Positions 47,269 through 56,558 of a stretch of DNA of 64,000 nucleotides are shown piece by piece (position 1 is the stretch's first letter; the number at the start of each line of letters is the position of its first letter). A program made the translations under genes and the position numbers. The notes beneath the pieces are model-generated. The model saw nothing but the letters and a program-made list of their open reading frames with translations. It ran no database searches and was not told the DNA's origin. The stretch is from Bacteroidota bacterium (GTDB lineage Bacteria > Bacteroidota > Bacteroidia > Sphingobacteriales > Sphingobacteriaceae), in contig JAMFRP010000007.1 of the NCBI GenBank assembly GCA_026224775.1, forward strand, positions 149,057 to 213,056, in the 5' to 3' direction.

Positions 47269-49389
47269 ATGTCTACCAGCACAACACAATTTAAGCATGT
47301 AAGTTATTTATGGGATGATGGCAAAGCAGCCGAATTAGCAGGCGATGAGGTAGCATTACTTATCTATCGGTCGAACCTTTTAGGTGCCGATTTGCGTCTA
47401 ACCAATTATGGCGGCGGCAATACTTCATGCAAGGTAATGGATAAGGATCCGTTAACAGGAAAAGAAGTGGAAGTAATGTGGATCAAAGGCTCCGGTGGCG
47501 ACATCGGGACACTTAAAAAGAGCGGGTTAGCCGCTTTATACGTTGATCGTTTAAGAAGCCTGAAAAACGTTTACCGTGGTATTGAGTTTGAGGATGAGAT
47601 GGTGGAATTATTTAACCACAGCATTTTTGATTTGAACTCAAAAGCGCCATCAATTGATACGCCGCTGCATGGCTTTTTACCTTTTAAGCATATTGACCAC
47701 CTGCACCCTGACGCGGCTATTGCTATCGCGGCAGCAAAAGATGGGGAAAAGATCACCAAAGAATTATTTGAAGGTGCAATTGGTTGGGTTGACTGGCAGC
47801 GCCCGGGTTTTGATTTAGGCTTGCAGCTCAAAGCTTGTTTAGATGCCAATCCAAATATCCGTGGTATTATGTTAGGTTCCCATGGTTTATTTACCTGGGG
47901 TGATACTGCATACGAAAGCTATATCAACACACTTGAGGTAATAGAGAAATGCGCGGAATATTTAGAAGAAAATTATAAAAAGAAAGGCGCGGCATTCGGT
48001 GGTAAGAGGATAGATAGCTTACCTGAAACAGACCGTAAAAAACAGGCGGTAGCCTTAGCCCCTATCCTGCGTGGTTTTTGTTCATCAAAAACACAAATGA
48101 TCGGTCATTTTACAGATGATGCAAGGGTATTGGAATATATCAACTCCAATGATCTGGAACGCCTGGCTCCATTGGGAACCAGTTGCCCGGATCACTTTTT
48201 GCGCACCAAGATCAGTCCACTGGTATTGGAAATAAAAGCAGGCGACGACCTGTCGGATGTTGATGCCATCAAAGCAAAATTAACCCCTGCATTTGAAGCT
48301 TACCGCAAAATGTACGAAGACTATTATAACACTTGTAAACACCCTAACAGTCCAGCGATACGTGATGCTAACCCGGTAGTGATACTTTATCCGGGCGTAG
48401 GTATGTTTACCTTTGCTAAAGACAAACAAACCGCTCGTGTAGCAGCTGAATTCTATATCAACGCCATTAATGTAATGAAAGGCGCTGAAGCAATCTCTGA
48501 ATACACCTCATTGCCTCGTCAGGAAGCTTTTGATATTGAATACTGGTTATTGGAAGAAGCCAAACTATCGCGCATGCCAAAACCAAAAGCATTATCAGGC
48601 CGTGTGGCTTTAATTACCGGCAGTGCAGGTGGAATAGGTAAGGCTATCGCTAAGAAATTTGTAGAAGAAGGTGCCGTTGTTGTGTTAAATGACATGAATG
48701 CTGAACGCTTACAAAGCGCAGGCGACGAATTTAAACAAGCTTATGGCAAAGATGCCTATACTACGGCTACATTAGATGTAACCAATGCAGGCGAAATACA
48801 AGAAGCCATTGCCACAGCTATCTTAGCTTTTGGTGGGGTAGATTTAATTGTAAACAACGCAGGCCTTTCTATCTCCAAAACAATCGCTGACCATACCGAG
48901 AAAGATTGGGACTTGTTGTATGATGTGTTGGTAAAAGGCCAGTTCCTGGTTACACAAGCTGCCGTAGCCGTAATGAAGAAACAGGCGATAGGTGGCGACA
49001 TCATCAACATTGTAAGTAAAAACGCCTTAGTAAGCGGACCTAATAATGCAGGTTATGGTAGTGCAAAAGCTGCACAACTGCACCTAAGCCGGTTAAATGC
49101 CGCTGAACTTGGACCTGATCATATCCGAGTAAATGTGATCAACCCTGATGCAGTGATCAGCGATAGCAATATATGGGCAGGCGGATGGGCCGAAGGCCGT
49201 GCTAAGGCTTATGGCATTACTGTTGCCGAATTACCAGCCTACTACGCTAAAAGAACATTACTGAACGAGATTATTTTGCCTGTTGATATTGCCAACGCTT
49301 GTTTTGCTTTAACGGGTGGTTTGTTAAACAAATCAACCGGGAATGTGATCAACGTTGATGGCGGTGTTGCAGCGGGATTTGTAAGATAG
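47269..49389 (+). CDS. Bifunctional rhamnulose-1-phosphate aldolase / L-lactaldehyde dehydrogenase
   Basis: A 706-residue fusion. Residues 1-~430 are a class II aldolase (DHLHPDA with His144 and His146, and LGSHGLF with His205 as zinc ligands) that splits L-rhamnulose 1-phosphate to DHAP and L-lactaldehyde. Residues ~443-706 are a short-chain dehydrogenase (GSAGGIG at 451-457, NNAGLS, YGSAK) expected to oxidise L-lactaldehyde to L-lactate with NAD. The same fusion is known from Bacillus (RhaEW) and many Bacteroidota. It keeps toxic lactaldehyde from leaving the enzyme and delivers L-lactate to LutABC (54551-57293). Between it and the isomerase gene is a small GC-rich hairpin (49447-49463). 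Confidence 0.9.
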   Translation: MSTSTTQFKHVSYLWDDGKAAELAGDEVALLIYRSNLLGADLRLTNYGGGNTSCKVMDKDPLTGKEVEVMWIKGSGGDIGTLKKSGLAALYVDRLRSLKNVYRGIEFEDEMVELFNHSIFDLNSKAPSIDTPLHGFLPFKHIDHLHPDAAIAIAAAKDGEKITKELFEGAIGWVDWQRPGFDLGLQLKACLDANPNIRGIMLGSHGLFTWGDTAYESYINTLEVIEKCAEYLEENYKKKGAAFGGKRIDSLPETDRKKQAVALAPILRGFCSSKTQMIGHFTDDARVLEYINSNDLERLAPLGTSCPDHFLRTKISPLVLEIKAGDDLSDVDAIKAKLTPAFEAYRKMYEDYYNTCKHPNSPAIRDANPVVILYPGVGMFTFAKDKQTARVAAEFYINAINVMKGAEAISEYTSLPRQEAFDIEYWLLEEAKLSRMPKPKALSGRVALITGSAGGIGKAIAKKFVEEGAVVVLNDMNAERLQSAGDEFKQAYGKDAYTTATLDVTNAGEIQEAIATAILAFGGVDLIVNNAGLSISKTIADHTEKDWDLLYDVLVKGQFLVTQAAVAVMKKQAIGGDIINIVSKNALVSGPNNAGYGSAKAAQLHLSRLNAAELGPDHIRVNVINPDAVISDSNIWAGGWAEGRAKAYGITVAELPAYYAKRTLLNEIILPVDIANACFALTGGLLNKSTGNVINVDGGVAAGFVR

Positions 49390-49446
49390 ATTCAAATCAA
49401 AAGTATAAAGTTGAAAGGCGAAAGCCAAAACCGATAAACCAATAAG

Positions 49447-49463
49447 GCCGGCTAACCACCGGC
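49447..49463 (+). repeat. Intercistronic hairpin before the rhamnose isomerase gene
   Basis: GCCGG (49447-49451) and CCGGC (49459-49463) around a 7-base loop, in the 92-base gap and about 20 bases before the isomerase start. It has no T-tract and may stabilise or tune the downstream message. Confidence 0.35.
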
Positions 49464-49481
49464 TTACTAAATTATACCGAG

Positions 49482-50756
49482 ATGCAAATAGAAAAATATA
49501 CTGTTGATGAATTGAACCATCAGCAAGCAGAAAAGCACCATCGCAAGTTTGAAAGCATCGCAGCAGATGTGGCGAATATTGATGAGGTACTTAAAAAATT
49601 AGGTGTATTCAACATCGCTATACCAAGTTGGGCTTTGGGTACAGGCGGCACCCGTTTTGGTCGTTTTTCCGGGGGAGGTGAACCAAGAAGTTTGGAAGAA
49701 AAAATCGAAGATGTGGGTGTTATACACGCGTTAAATAAATCCAGCAATTCCATCTCCTTGCATATTCCATGGGATATTCCTGATAATGCAGCCGCTATTA
49801 AAGCATTAGCTGCGCAAAATGGTCTGCATTTTGATGCGGTAAACTCCAATACTTTTCAGGATCAAAAAGATCAAAAACTGAGCTACAAGTTTGGCTCATT
49901 ACACCATGTAGATAAAGCTGTTCGCAAACAGGCTGTTGAACATAATATCGAGGTGATTAAATACGGCAAGCAGCTGGATTCCAAAGTCTTGTCTGTTTGG
50001 TTATCAGACGGATCAAACTTCCCGGGACAATTAAATTTTCGCAATGCATTCCAAAATACATTGGAAAGCTTACAGGAGATCTACGCGGCTTTGCCAGATG
50101 ATTGGAAAATATGGGTAGAGTATAAACCTTACGAGCCTAATTTTTACTCAACCACTATTGGTGACTGGGGGCAATCTTACTTATTGTCATCCAAACTAGG
50201 TACCAAAGCACAAACACTGGTTGATTTAGGTCACCATTTGCAGGGGACTAATATTGAACAGATCGTTTCATTATTGTTAATGGAAGGCAAACTAGCCGGT
50301 TTCCATTTCAACGATTCCAAATACGGCGATGATGATTTGACTGTAGGCAGTATCAACCCATACCAACTATTCCTGATATTTAATGAGCTGGTGGAAGGTA
50401 TGGATGCCCGTGGCATGGATCATGCTACTTCCATAGGCTGGATGATCGATGCATCACACAATATAAAAGATCCTATTGAAGACTTGCTGCAATCGGTACA
50501 GGCCATTAAAATAGCTTATGCGCAAGCTTTGTTAGTAGATAAAGCTGCTTTAGTAGCTGCTCAAAACAATAACGATGTAGCACTGGCTCAGGAGATATTA
50601 CAACAGGCTTATCGTACCGATGTTCGTTCATTGGTTGCTGAGGCATCATTGCGTAATGGCGGGGCTTTAGATCCTATTAACGCATATCGCAAGCTAAACA
50701 TCAGGGAACATTTGATAAAAGAACGCGGATTAAAAACAGTTGCCACAGGCTTATAA
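49482..50756 (+). CDS. rhaI: L-rhamnose isomerase (Pseudomonas-type, TIM barrel)
   Basis: A 424-residue cytoplasmic isomerase that converts L-rhamnose to L-rhamnulose using two metal ions. The xylose-isomerase-like barrel shows the metal-ligand residues in order: the Glu of WVEYKPYEP, the Asp and His of VDLGHH, the acids of HFNDSKYGDDD, and the Asp of WMIDASHN. Length and motifs fit the RhaI class rather than E. coli RhaA. It is the third gene of the rhamnose operon and its product goes to the kinase five bases downstream. Confidence 0.93.
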   Translation: MQIEKYTVDELNHQQAEKHHRKFESIAADVANIDEVLKKLGVFNIAIPSWALGTGGTRFGRFSGGGEPRSLEEKIEDVGVIHALNKSSNSISLHIPWDIPDNAAAIKALAAQNGLHFDAVNSNTFQDQKDQKLSYKFGSLHHVDKAVRKQAVEHNIEVIKYGKQLDSKVLSVWLSDGSNFPGQLNFRNAFQNTLESLQEIYAALPDDWKIWVEYKPYEPNFYSTTIGDWGQSYLLSSKLGTKAQTLVDLGHHLQGTNIEQIVSLLLMEGKLAGFHFNDSKYGDDDLTVGSINPYQLFLIFNELVEGMDARGMDHATSIGWMIDASHNIKDPIEDLLQSVQAIKIAYAQALLVDKAALVAAQNNNDVALAQEILQQAYRTDVRSLVAEASLRNGGALDPINAYRKLNIREHLIKERGLKTVATGL

Positions 50757-50761
50757 TTAAA

Positions 50762-52141
50762 ATGAGCGCCATACCAGTAATAGCCATATTTGATGTGGGT
50801 AAAACCAACAAAAAGCTTTTTCTTTTTGATGAGAATTACCATATTGTTTATGAAAAATCAGCACGTTTTATTGAAACGGTTGATGAAGATGGCGATCCAT
50901 GCGAGAATTTGGAAAGCCTGGAACTATCGGTATTTGAATCGCTTCGCGAAGTATTTAAATTAACCGAATTTGAGGTAAAGGCTATAAACTTCTCCACCTA
51001 TGGAGCAAGTTTTGTACATATAAATGCAGCCGGGAAACCGGTTGCACCTTTATACAATTACCTGAAAGAATTTCCGGAAGACCTGAAAGAAAAGTTCTAT
51101 AAAACTTACGGTGGCGAAACCAAACTTGCACGGGAAACCTGCTCACCAGTATTAGGAAATTTGAACTCGGGGATGCAGCTATATCGCATCAAACATACAA
51201 ACCCGCAACTGTTTAATCAGATCCAATACAGCCTGCACCTGCCACAATATTTGAGTTACCTGCTATCCGGCAAACCTTGTACCGATATCACCAGCATTGG
51301 CTGCCATACCGGTTTATGGGACTTTGAAAAAAACGACTACCATTACTGGGTATATGCGGAAGGCCTTACCGAAAAATTTGCTCCAATTATACCATCAAAC
51401 GGTACATTTACGGCAAATAAATTCGGCAATGACATACCGATAGGTGTTGGTTTGCATGACAGTTCTGCCGCGCTTATACCCTACCTGGTAAACTTTAGCG
51501 AGCCTTTTATATTAATTAGTACAGGCACCTGGTGTATCAGCTTAAACCCCTTTAATCACTCGCCTATTACTGACGAAGAACTGGCGAATGATTGCCTTTG
51601 CTATATGCAATACAAAGGATCACCAGTAAAGGCATCCCGGTTATTCGCGGGGAATGAACATGAGTTACAAGTAAAACGCATCGCTTCACATTTCAATGTC
51701 AATACATCTATATTGAAAAATGTTGAATACGACCCGACTATCATACAAAAATCAATCGATCGCAGCGATAATCAAATTCAAGGGTCAAGACATCAGTCCG
51801 CATTCGTTAACCGTGATCTTAGTGCGTTTGCAAACCATACTGAAGCTTATCATCAGCTAATTATTGATATTATGGAGCAGCAATATCAATCAACCAAGCT
51901 TGCGTTAAAAGACACCAAGGTAAGCCGCATATTTGTTGATGGCGGGTTCAGTAAAAACTCCATCTACATGAATCTACTGGCCAAAGCCTTTCCTGAATTG
52001 GAAGTTTTTGCAGCGTCAATGGCGCAGGCTACAGCAGTGGGAGCTGCCATAGCCATACACCGAAACTGGAATAGTAAAACATTACCTGCGGATATTATCG
52101 AGTTGAAATATTATTCCACTCCGCAGCATACTGCCATATAA
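50762..52141 (+). CDS. Rhamnulokinase-type FGGY carbohydrate kinase
   Basis: A 459-residue FGGY-family kinase predicted to phosphorylate L-rhamnulose at C1. The ATPase fold is seen from AIFDVGKTNKKLFLFD (phosphate loop, residues 7-22), through HDSSAALIPYL and ILISTGTWC, to FVDGGFSKNSIYMNLLA and ATAVGAAI near the C-terminus. It completes isomerase, kinase and aldolase in one operon. It ends exactly where the DUF3826 gene on the other strand ends, so the two are convergent with no gap. A relative of L-fuculokinase is the main alternative; the rhamnose context argues against it. Confidence 0.85.
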   Translation: MSAIPVIAIFDVGKTNKKLFLFDENYHIVYEKSARFIETVDEDGDPCENLESLELSVFESLREVFKLTEFEVKAINFSTYGASFVHINAAGKPVAPLYNYLKEFPEDLKEKFYKTYGGETKLARETCSPVLGNLNSGMQLYRIKHTNPQLFNQIQYSLHLPQYLSYLLSGKPCTDITSIGCHTGLWDFEKNDYHYWVYAEGLTEKFAPIIPSNGTFTANKFGNDIPIGVGLHDSSAALIPYLVNFSEPFILISTGTWCISLNPFNHSPITDEELANDCLCYMQYKGSPVKASRLFAGNEHELQVKRIASHFNVNTSILKNVEYDPTIIQKSIDRSDNQIQGSRHQSAFVNRDLSAFANHTEAYHQLIIDIMEQQYQSTKLALKDTKVSRIFVDGGFSKNSIYMNLLAKAFPELEVFAASMAQATAVGAAIAIHRNWNSKTLPADIIELKYYSTPQHTAI

Positions 52142-52828
52142 TTATTCTTTATCTGTAGCTGGCGTTTTATCACTTGCCTTTTTTGCGATTTGCTGATCGG
52201 CGTAGGCTTTGAACATCGCTTTCCAATTTCTACCGTTATTGGTGAAATACTCTTCTATCTTGGTTTTGTAGATCTTGAAAACCAGTGAAATCTCATCAAT
52301 GTTTTTATAATCGATAGCCTGCTCACGCGCCAGTTTAAGGTTGGTTAACACAAACGTTTCTTCTACCGGGGTCATATTTGGCACAATGCTTTTATAACCA
52401 TTCATGGTAAAAGCTACTTTCCCAATAGTGTATTTGTCGAGTATCAGCTCTACTTGTTCATCTGTCAAATATTGGTGCAGGCCAGTCATCAGGGTTTCGT
52501 GAACAGTTTTAGGGATTGTAGAATCGATAATAAACTGACGATCGAGTTTACTAAAGGCTTTGCCGGTAGTTGGATTAAGGCCTTCGGGTACCAAAGTATA
52601 ATCATGCGCATTATGCCAGTCCATCACTGTGCTAAGATGCGCCTTGATCAGATCGGTTACTTTTGACGCCTTCACGGTATCATCCAAATGAAGCGCCGCT
52701 ACAAATTGAGTTGCTTTTGAAGTAGGATCTGATTTTGGCTTCTGTTTTCCACCATCGGCGTTTTGCGCCATACAGTTAACGGAAAACAGGAGTACAATAA
52801 GTCCTGTAAAAAGGGAATTAGCTTTCAT
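52142..52828 (-). CDS. DUF3826 secreted protein (second copy)
   Basis: A 228-residue exported protein (signal peptide ending NCMAQ) of the same family as 15197-15868. Both share the order exported leader, HDxxxK-type central part and the REQAIDYK/REHAIDAE block followed by a Phe-Tyr-Lys rich segment (EEYFTNNGRNWKAM). Sequence identity is low, so it is a diverged paralogue. Here it has no susCD and lies divergent from the acetylesterase gene. That separation suggests DUF3826 is not a fixed part of one transporter. Function is unknown. Confidence 0.75.
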   Translation of the reverse strand: MKANSLFTGLIVLLFSVNCMAQNADGGKQKPKSDPTSKATQFVAALHLDDTVKASKVTDLIKAHLSTVMDWHNAHDYTLVPEGLNPTTGKAFSKLDRQFIIDSTIPKTVHETLMTGLHQYLTDEQVELILDKYTIGKVAFTMNGYKSIVPNMTPVEETFVLTNLKLAREQAIDYKNIDEISLVFKIYKTKIEEYFTNNGRNWKAMFKAYADQQIAKKASDKTPATDKE

Positions 52829-52991
52829 GAATTTAATTTAAAGGTTTTATATGCTATTGGTTAACGGTTACCCGTGTTTATTATCGTAAAGTTATTTACA
52901 ATTACCACCTTTAATTAAAATACATTATCCAATGAATGTACGATTTTATCTTGTTGTAAACCATTGCATCAACAATCAAAAAAAGATAATT

Positions 52992-52999
52992 TATATTTG
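52992..52999 (+). promoter_or_regulatory. Possible -7 element of the acetylesterase gene
   Basis: TATATTTG matches TAnnTTTG and would give a start near 53006 and a leader of about 80 bases. The nearest TTG (52964-52966) is 25 bases upstream, longer than the usual 19-21. Confidence 0.35.
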
Positions 53000-53088
53000 A
53001 ACAAGGCAACCAAATTATAGTTTCTCCGAGGGTATAATTCGCGACAAGAATTGCCAAAAACCAATATAAATATTCAATCAAACAACAA

Positions 53089-54543
53089 ATGAGATCTCGA
53101 TATTTAATACTATCTGTTAGCGCATTCTTATGTTTTATGTCTTTATGTAATAAGTCTAACGCCCAGGTGAAACTGGCCAATTTATTTACCGACGACATGG
53201 TTTTACAGCAGCAAGCTAATGTACCTGTTTGGGGTTGGGACAAGGCCGGAAGCCATATTTCCGTATCAACCACATGGGATAAGAAAATATATCATACCGT
53301 AGCTGATGCCTCTGGAAGATTCATGGTAAAAATTGCCACACCTGTTGCCGGTGGCCCATTTAAGGTGACTGTAAGCGATGGAAAGCCTTTAATATTGACT
53401 GATGTGTTAATTGGCGAGGTTTGGGTATGTGCAGGGCAATCCAATATGGAAATACCTATGAAAGGTTATAAAAGTCAGCCTATTTTAAATTCAAACGAAG
53501 CGATATTGAACTCAACCAATCCTAATATTCGTTTATTTACCGTACCGAGGGGATCAAAAACAACTTTACAACAGGATATTAAACAAAGCCATTGGTTAGC
53601 TGCATCACCCGAGAGTGTTGCAAAATTTAGCGCTACAGGTTATTACTTTGGCAGATTACTTAGCAAAATATTAAACGTTCCAATCGGACTTATCAGTTGT
53701 AATTATGCAGGATCATCTATACAAGCCTGGATGGATCCGGAAACTTTAAAAGCATTTCCTGAAATAAAGATTCCTACTCCTACCGACTCTATCAAAGAAG
53801 TTAGTCGCACACCGACTACCCTTTACAATGCCATGCTGCAACCCATTATAGGATTTGGCATTAAAGGCACTATCTGGTATCAGGGCGAATCAAACTATGA
53901 TAACCCGGCACAATATGATTCGCTGTTTGTTACGTTTGTGAAAACCTTACGTACCAAATGGGAAGCGGGAGATTTTCCATTTTACTATGCGCAGATAGCG
54001 CCTTATGATTATGCACAGCTGCCACCTTACAATAAAGGAGGTAAATATAATTCCGCGTTTTTGCGGGATGTGCAGCGTTTGGACGAGGATAAGATACCCA
54101 ATGCAGGCATGGCCGTATTAATGGATATAGGCGAACAAGCCACCATTCACCCACCGCACAAGCAACAGGCTGGCGAACGGTTAGCGTATTTGGCGTTGGG
54201 AAAAACCTATAATTTCAAAGGATTCGGCTATCAGAGCCCCGCTTATGATTCCTTTGCTATAAAAGGCAACTCAGCTGTCATTAAGTTTAAAAATGCCGCT
54301 AATGGGCTTACATCCTTTTTAAAGGAAATGAACACTTTTGAAATTGCGGGTGCTGATAAGCATTTTTATCCTGCAAAGGCGCAGATAACCGGTGGCTCGG
54401 TAACCGTTAGCAGCGATATGGTTAAAGAACCTGTAGCTGTAAGGTATGCCTTTAAAGACTTTGTTATTGGCGATTTGTTTGGTACCGATGGTTTGCCGGT
54501 ATCATCATTCCGTACTGATGACTGGAATTATAATGTGCAATAA
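53089..54543 (+). CDS. Sialate O-acetylesterase-like carbohydrate esterase, complete copy
   Basis: A 484-residue secreted SGNH esterase related to the truncated gene at 1-883. The signal peptide ends SNAQ. The nucleophile lies in GQSNME (Ser118), the WYQGES block is near residue 262, and the third block with the His (EQATIHPPHKQQAGERLA, about residue 355) closes the triad. It likely removes acetyl groups from pectic rhamnose or uronic acid residues. It lies alone between the rhamnose operon and lutC, converging with lutC (7-base gap). Confidence 0.87.
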   Translation: MRSRYLILSVSAFLCFMSLCNKSNAQVKLANLFTDDMVLQQQANVPVWGWDKAGSHISVSTTWDKKIYHTVADASGRFMVKIATPVAGGPFKVTVSDGKPLILTDVLIGEVWVCAGQSNMEIPMKGYKSQPILNSNEAILNSTNPNIRLFTVPRGSKTTLQQDIKQSHWLAASPESVAKFSATGYYFGRLLSKILNVPIGLISCNYAGSSIQAWMDPETLKAFPEIKIPTPTDSIKEVSRTPTTLYNAMLQPIIGFGIKGTIWYQGESNYDNPAQYDSLFVTFVKTLRTKWEAGDFPFYYAQIAPYDYAQLPPYNKGGKYNSAFLRDVQRLDEDKIPNAGMAVLMDIGEQATIHPPHKQQAGERLAYLALGKTYNFKGFGYQSPAYDSFAIKGNSAVIKFKNAANGLTSFLKEMNTFEIAGADKHFYPAKAQITGGSVTVSSDMVKEPVAVRYAFKDFVIGDLFGTDGLPVSSFRTDDWNYNVQ

Positions 54544-54550
54544 ACGTTTA

Positions 54551-55138
54551 TTAGGGCATTAAAAAAACAGTCATGCTGCGAGCCCCGTGGGCACCAAGTA
54601 CCAGCGATTGCTCAATATCAGCTGTCTTAGAAGGGCCAGCGATGAATGTAGCGAAACCATAATCGTTCGAGCCTATTTTATTGTACGCCTGATGCATGGT
54701 TGGCACGATGTCTTCTCGCCTTACAATTACAGCTAAATATTGAGTAATGAAAGGTAAAACACGTGTACGTATTTTGTCTTCACTAACCCATATCGCACCA
54801 TTTTCAGCGACAGCCAGATCTGCTTGTATTATCGCGTAATCAACGTTTTCCAAAGAGTGGGGCTCGGCGCTGTTATCTTCCATATATTCTGCAATATCTC
54901 CGAGTTCAGATACAGTTGTTATTTTGCGGGACGGCTGCTCAAAGTTCTCATCTATAAAGGCTTTGATAGTAGCATGATTTTCAACACTAACTACCTGCCC
55001 ACCGATTGCGGTTAACGCTGCGATAAACTTTTCAGGTACATCAATATCCTCCTGAAGCAAAAAATCAACATCCGGCAAAGTTGCCAGCTCCGGTTGGTTA
55101 GCTTTAACAGCTGATAATATTCTTTCTCTGCTCGTCAT
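54551..55138 (-). CDS. lutC: Lactate utilisation protein C (LUD domain)
   Basis: A 195-residue LUD-domain protein of the LutC/YkgG family. It matches the family start TSRERILSAVKAN and the central AIIQADLAVAENGAIWVS block, then ADIEQSLVLGAHGARSM near the end. LutC acts with the iron-sulphur proteins LutA and LutB in oxidation of L-lactate to pyruvate. It starts 8 bases after lutB. Confidence 0.92.
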   Translation of the reverse strand: MTSRERILSAVKANQPELATLPDVDFLLQEDIDVPEKFIAALTAIGGQVVSVENHATIKAFIDENFEQPSRKITTVSELGDIAEYMEDNSAEPHSLENVDYAIIQADLAVAENGAIWVSEDKIRTRVLPFITQYLAVIVRREDIVPTMHQAYNKIGSNDYGFATFIAGPSKTADIEQSLVLGAHGARSMTVFLMP

Positions 55139-55146
55139 ACTTCTAA

Positions 55147-56526
55147 TTACTTCCTGTTCTTTTTATACCATTCGCCGAATGATTCTTTTGGTGGCTCGGG
55201 CATATCACGGTGTTTATACCATGGGTTTAACTTATTGTTTACCATAAACGGCGCATATTTTAAAACAAAGCGCCCCGCCTTTCCGGCAGTGTGATAAGCT
55301 GTAGGTGATGATAAAGTCCAGTCCATGATCTGCATAGATGCTTTTTTGGCCGCAGGCACATAGCCGTTCTTTACAATCACTTGCCGCCATTTATACAATT
55401 GTTGGTGGATGTCAATTTTTACCGGGCAAACATTTGTACAAGAGCCGCATAAGGTTGATGCAAATGGCAGATCGGCATATTTTTCCATATCGAGGTTTGG
55501 CGCCAGGATTGAACCTATTGGCCCTGATATGGCGTTATGATAACTATGCCCACCACTACGACGATAAACCGGACAAGTATTCATACATGCCCCGCAACGA
55601 ATACATTTTAGAGAGTTCCTGAAATCTTCACGACCAAGTTGTATGCTGCGGCCATTATCCACAATGATAATGTGCATCTCTTTACCTTTATTCGGCCTTT
55701 TAAAATGGCTCGAATAAGTTGTTATCGGCTGTCCTGTCGCACTGCGTGTAAGCAAGCGCAGGAACACGCCAAGATGTTTTCTTTCAGGTATGATCTTTTC
55801 TATGCCCATGCTGGCAATGTGCACATCGGCAAGGTGTGCGCCCATGTCCGCATTGCCTTCGTTAGTGCAAACTACAAATTCACCAGTTTCGGCAATTGCG
55901 AAATTTACGCCGGTTAAAGCGGCTCTCCGGGTTAAAAAAGTATCTCTTAGATGCTGCCTTGCAGTTTCAGTTAAAAATTGCGGATCAGCATTGCCTGCAG
56001 GTGTACCCAAATGCTGATGGAACAGCTCGCCTATTTCTTCCTTTTTCTTATGGATACAGGGTAATACGATATGGCTGGGCATTTCTTTTGCCAATTGAAC
56101 AATGCGTTCGCCCAAGTCAGAATCAATCACATTGATCCCATTAGCTTCAAGAAAATCGTTTAAATGACATTCTTCGGTAAGCATCGATTTGCTTTTTACC
56201 ATCTGGCCGATAGAATGCTTTTCTAATATAGAAAGTACTATTTGGTTATGTTCTTTAGCATCAGCTGCCCAATGTACAGTTATGCCATTTGATAAGGCAT
56301 TACTTTCAAACTGTTGCAAGTAATTGTTCAGGTTTGAAAGAACGTTATGTTTAATTTGTGAAGCCGTTTCACGCAGTACTTCCCAATTGCTTATTTTATT
56401 TACCGCGACATCTCTCTTTGATCTTATCCACCACAAGGTTTCATCATGCCAGTCTACACGTGCTTCATCGTTATTAAAAACTTCAGCTAAGTCCGCATGA
56501 TTGGTTGTATTTTGTATTTCGCTCAA
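55147..56526 (-). CDS. lutB: Iron-sulphur protein of the lactate utilisation complex, LutB, with a TTG start
   Basis: A 459-residue LutB/YkgF protein: an LUD domain (~60-290) with the VKSKSMLTEE and ITGVNFAIAETGEF segments, then two [4Fe-4S] motifs: CIRCGACMNTCP (Cys308, 311, 314, 318) and CGSCTNVCP (Cys360, 363, 367). Start: no ATG or GTG lies in frame between the upstream stop at 56563-56565 and residue 109 (VKSKS region), and homologues begin close to this point, so TTG at 56526 is the likely start. lutA ends 32 bases upstream. It receives electrons from L-lactate and passes them to the respiratory chain. Confidence 0.92.
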   Translation of the reverse strand: MSEIQNTTNHADLAEVFNNDEARVDWHDETLWWIRSKRDVAVNKISNWEVLRETASQIKHNVLSNLNNYLQQFESNALSNGITVHWAADAKEHNQIVLSILEKHSIGQMVKSKSMLTEECHLNDFLEANGINVIDSDLGERIVQLAKEMPSHIVLPCIHKKKEEIGELFHQHLGTPAGNADPQFLTETARQHLRDTFLTRRAALTGVNFAIAETGEFVVCTNEGNADMGAHLADVHIASMGIEKIIPERKHLGVFLRLLTRSATGQPITTYSSHFKRPNKGKEMHIIIVDNGRSIQLGREDFRNSLKCIRCGACMNTCPVYRRSGGHSYHNAISGPIGSILAPNLDMEKYADLPFASTLCGSCTNVCPVKIDIHQQLYKWRQVIVKNGYVPAAKKASMQIMDWTLSSPTAYHTAGKAGRFVLKYAPFMVNNKLNPWYKHRDMPEPPKESFGEWYKKNRK

Positions 56527-56558
56527 TGTAGTATCATTAATTATTGTTTCGATCTTAC

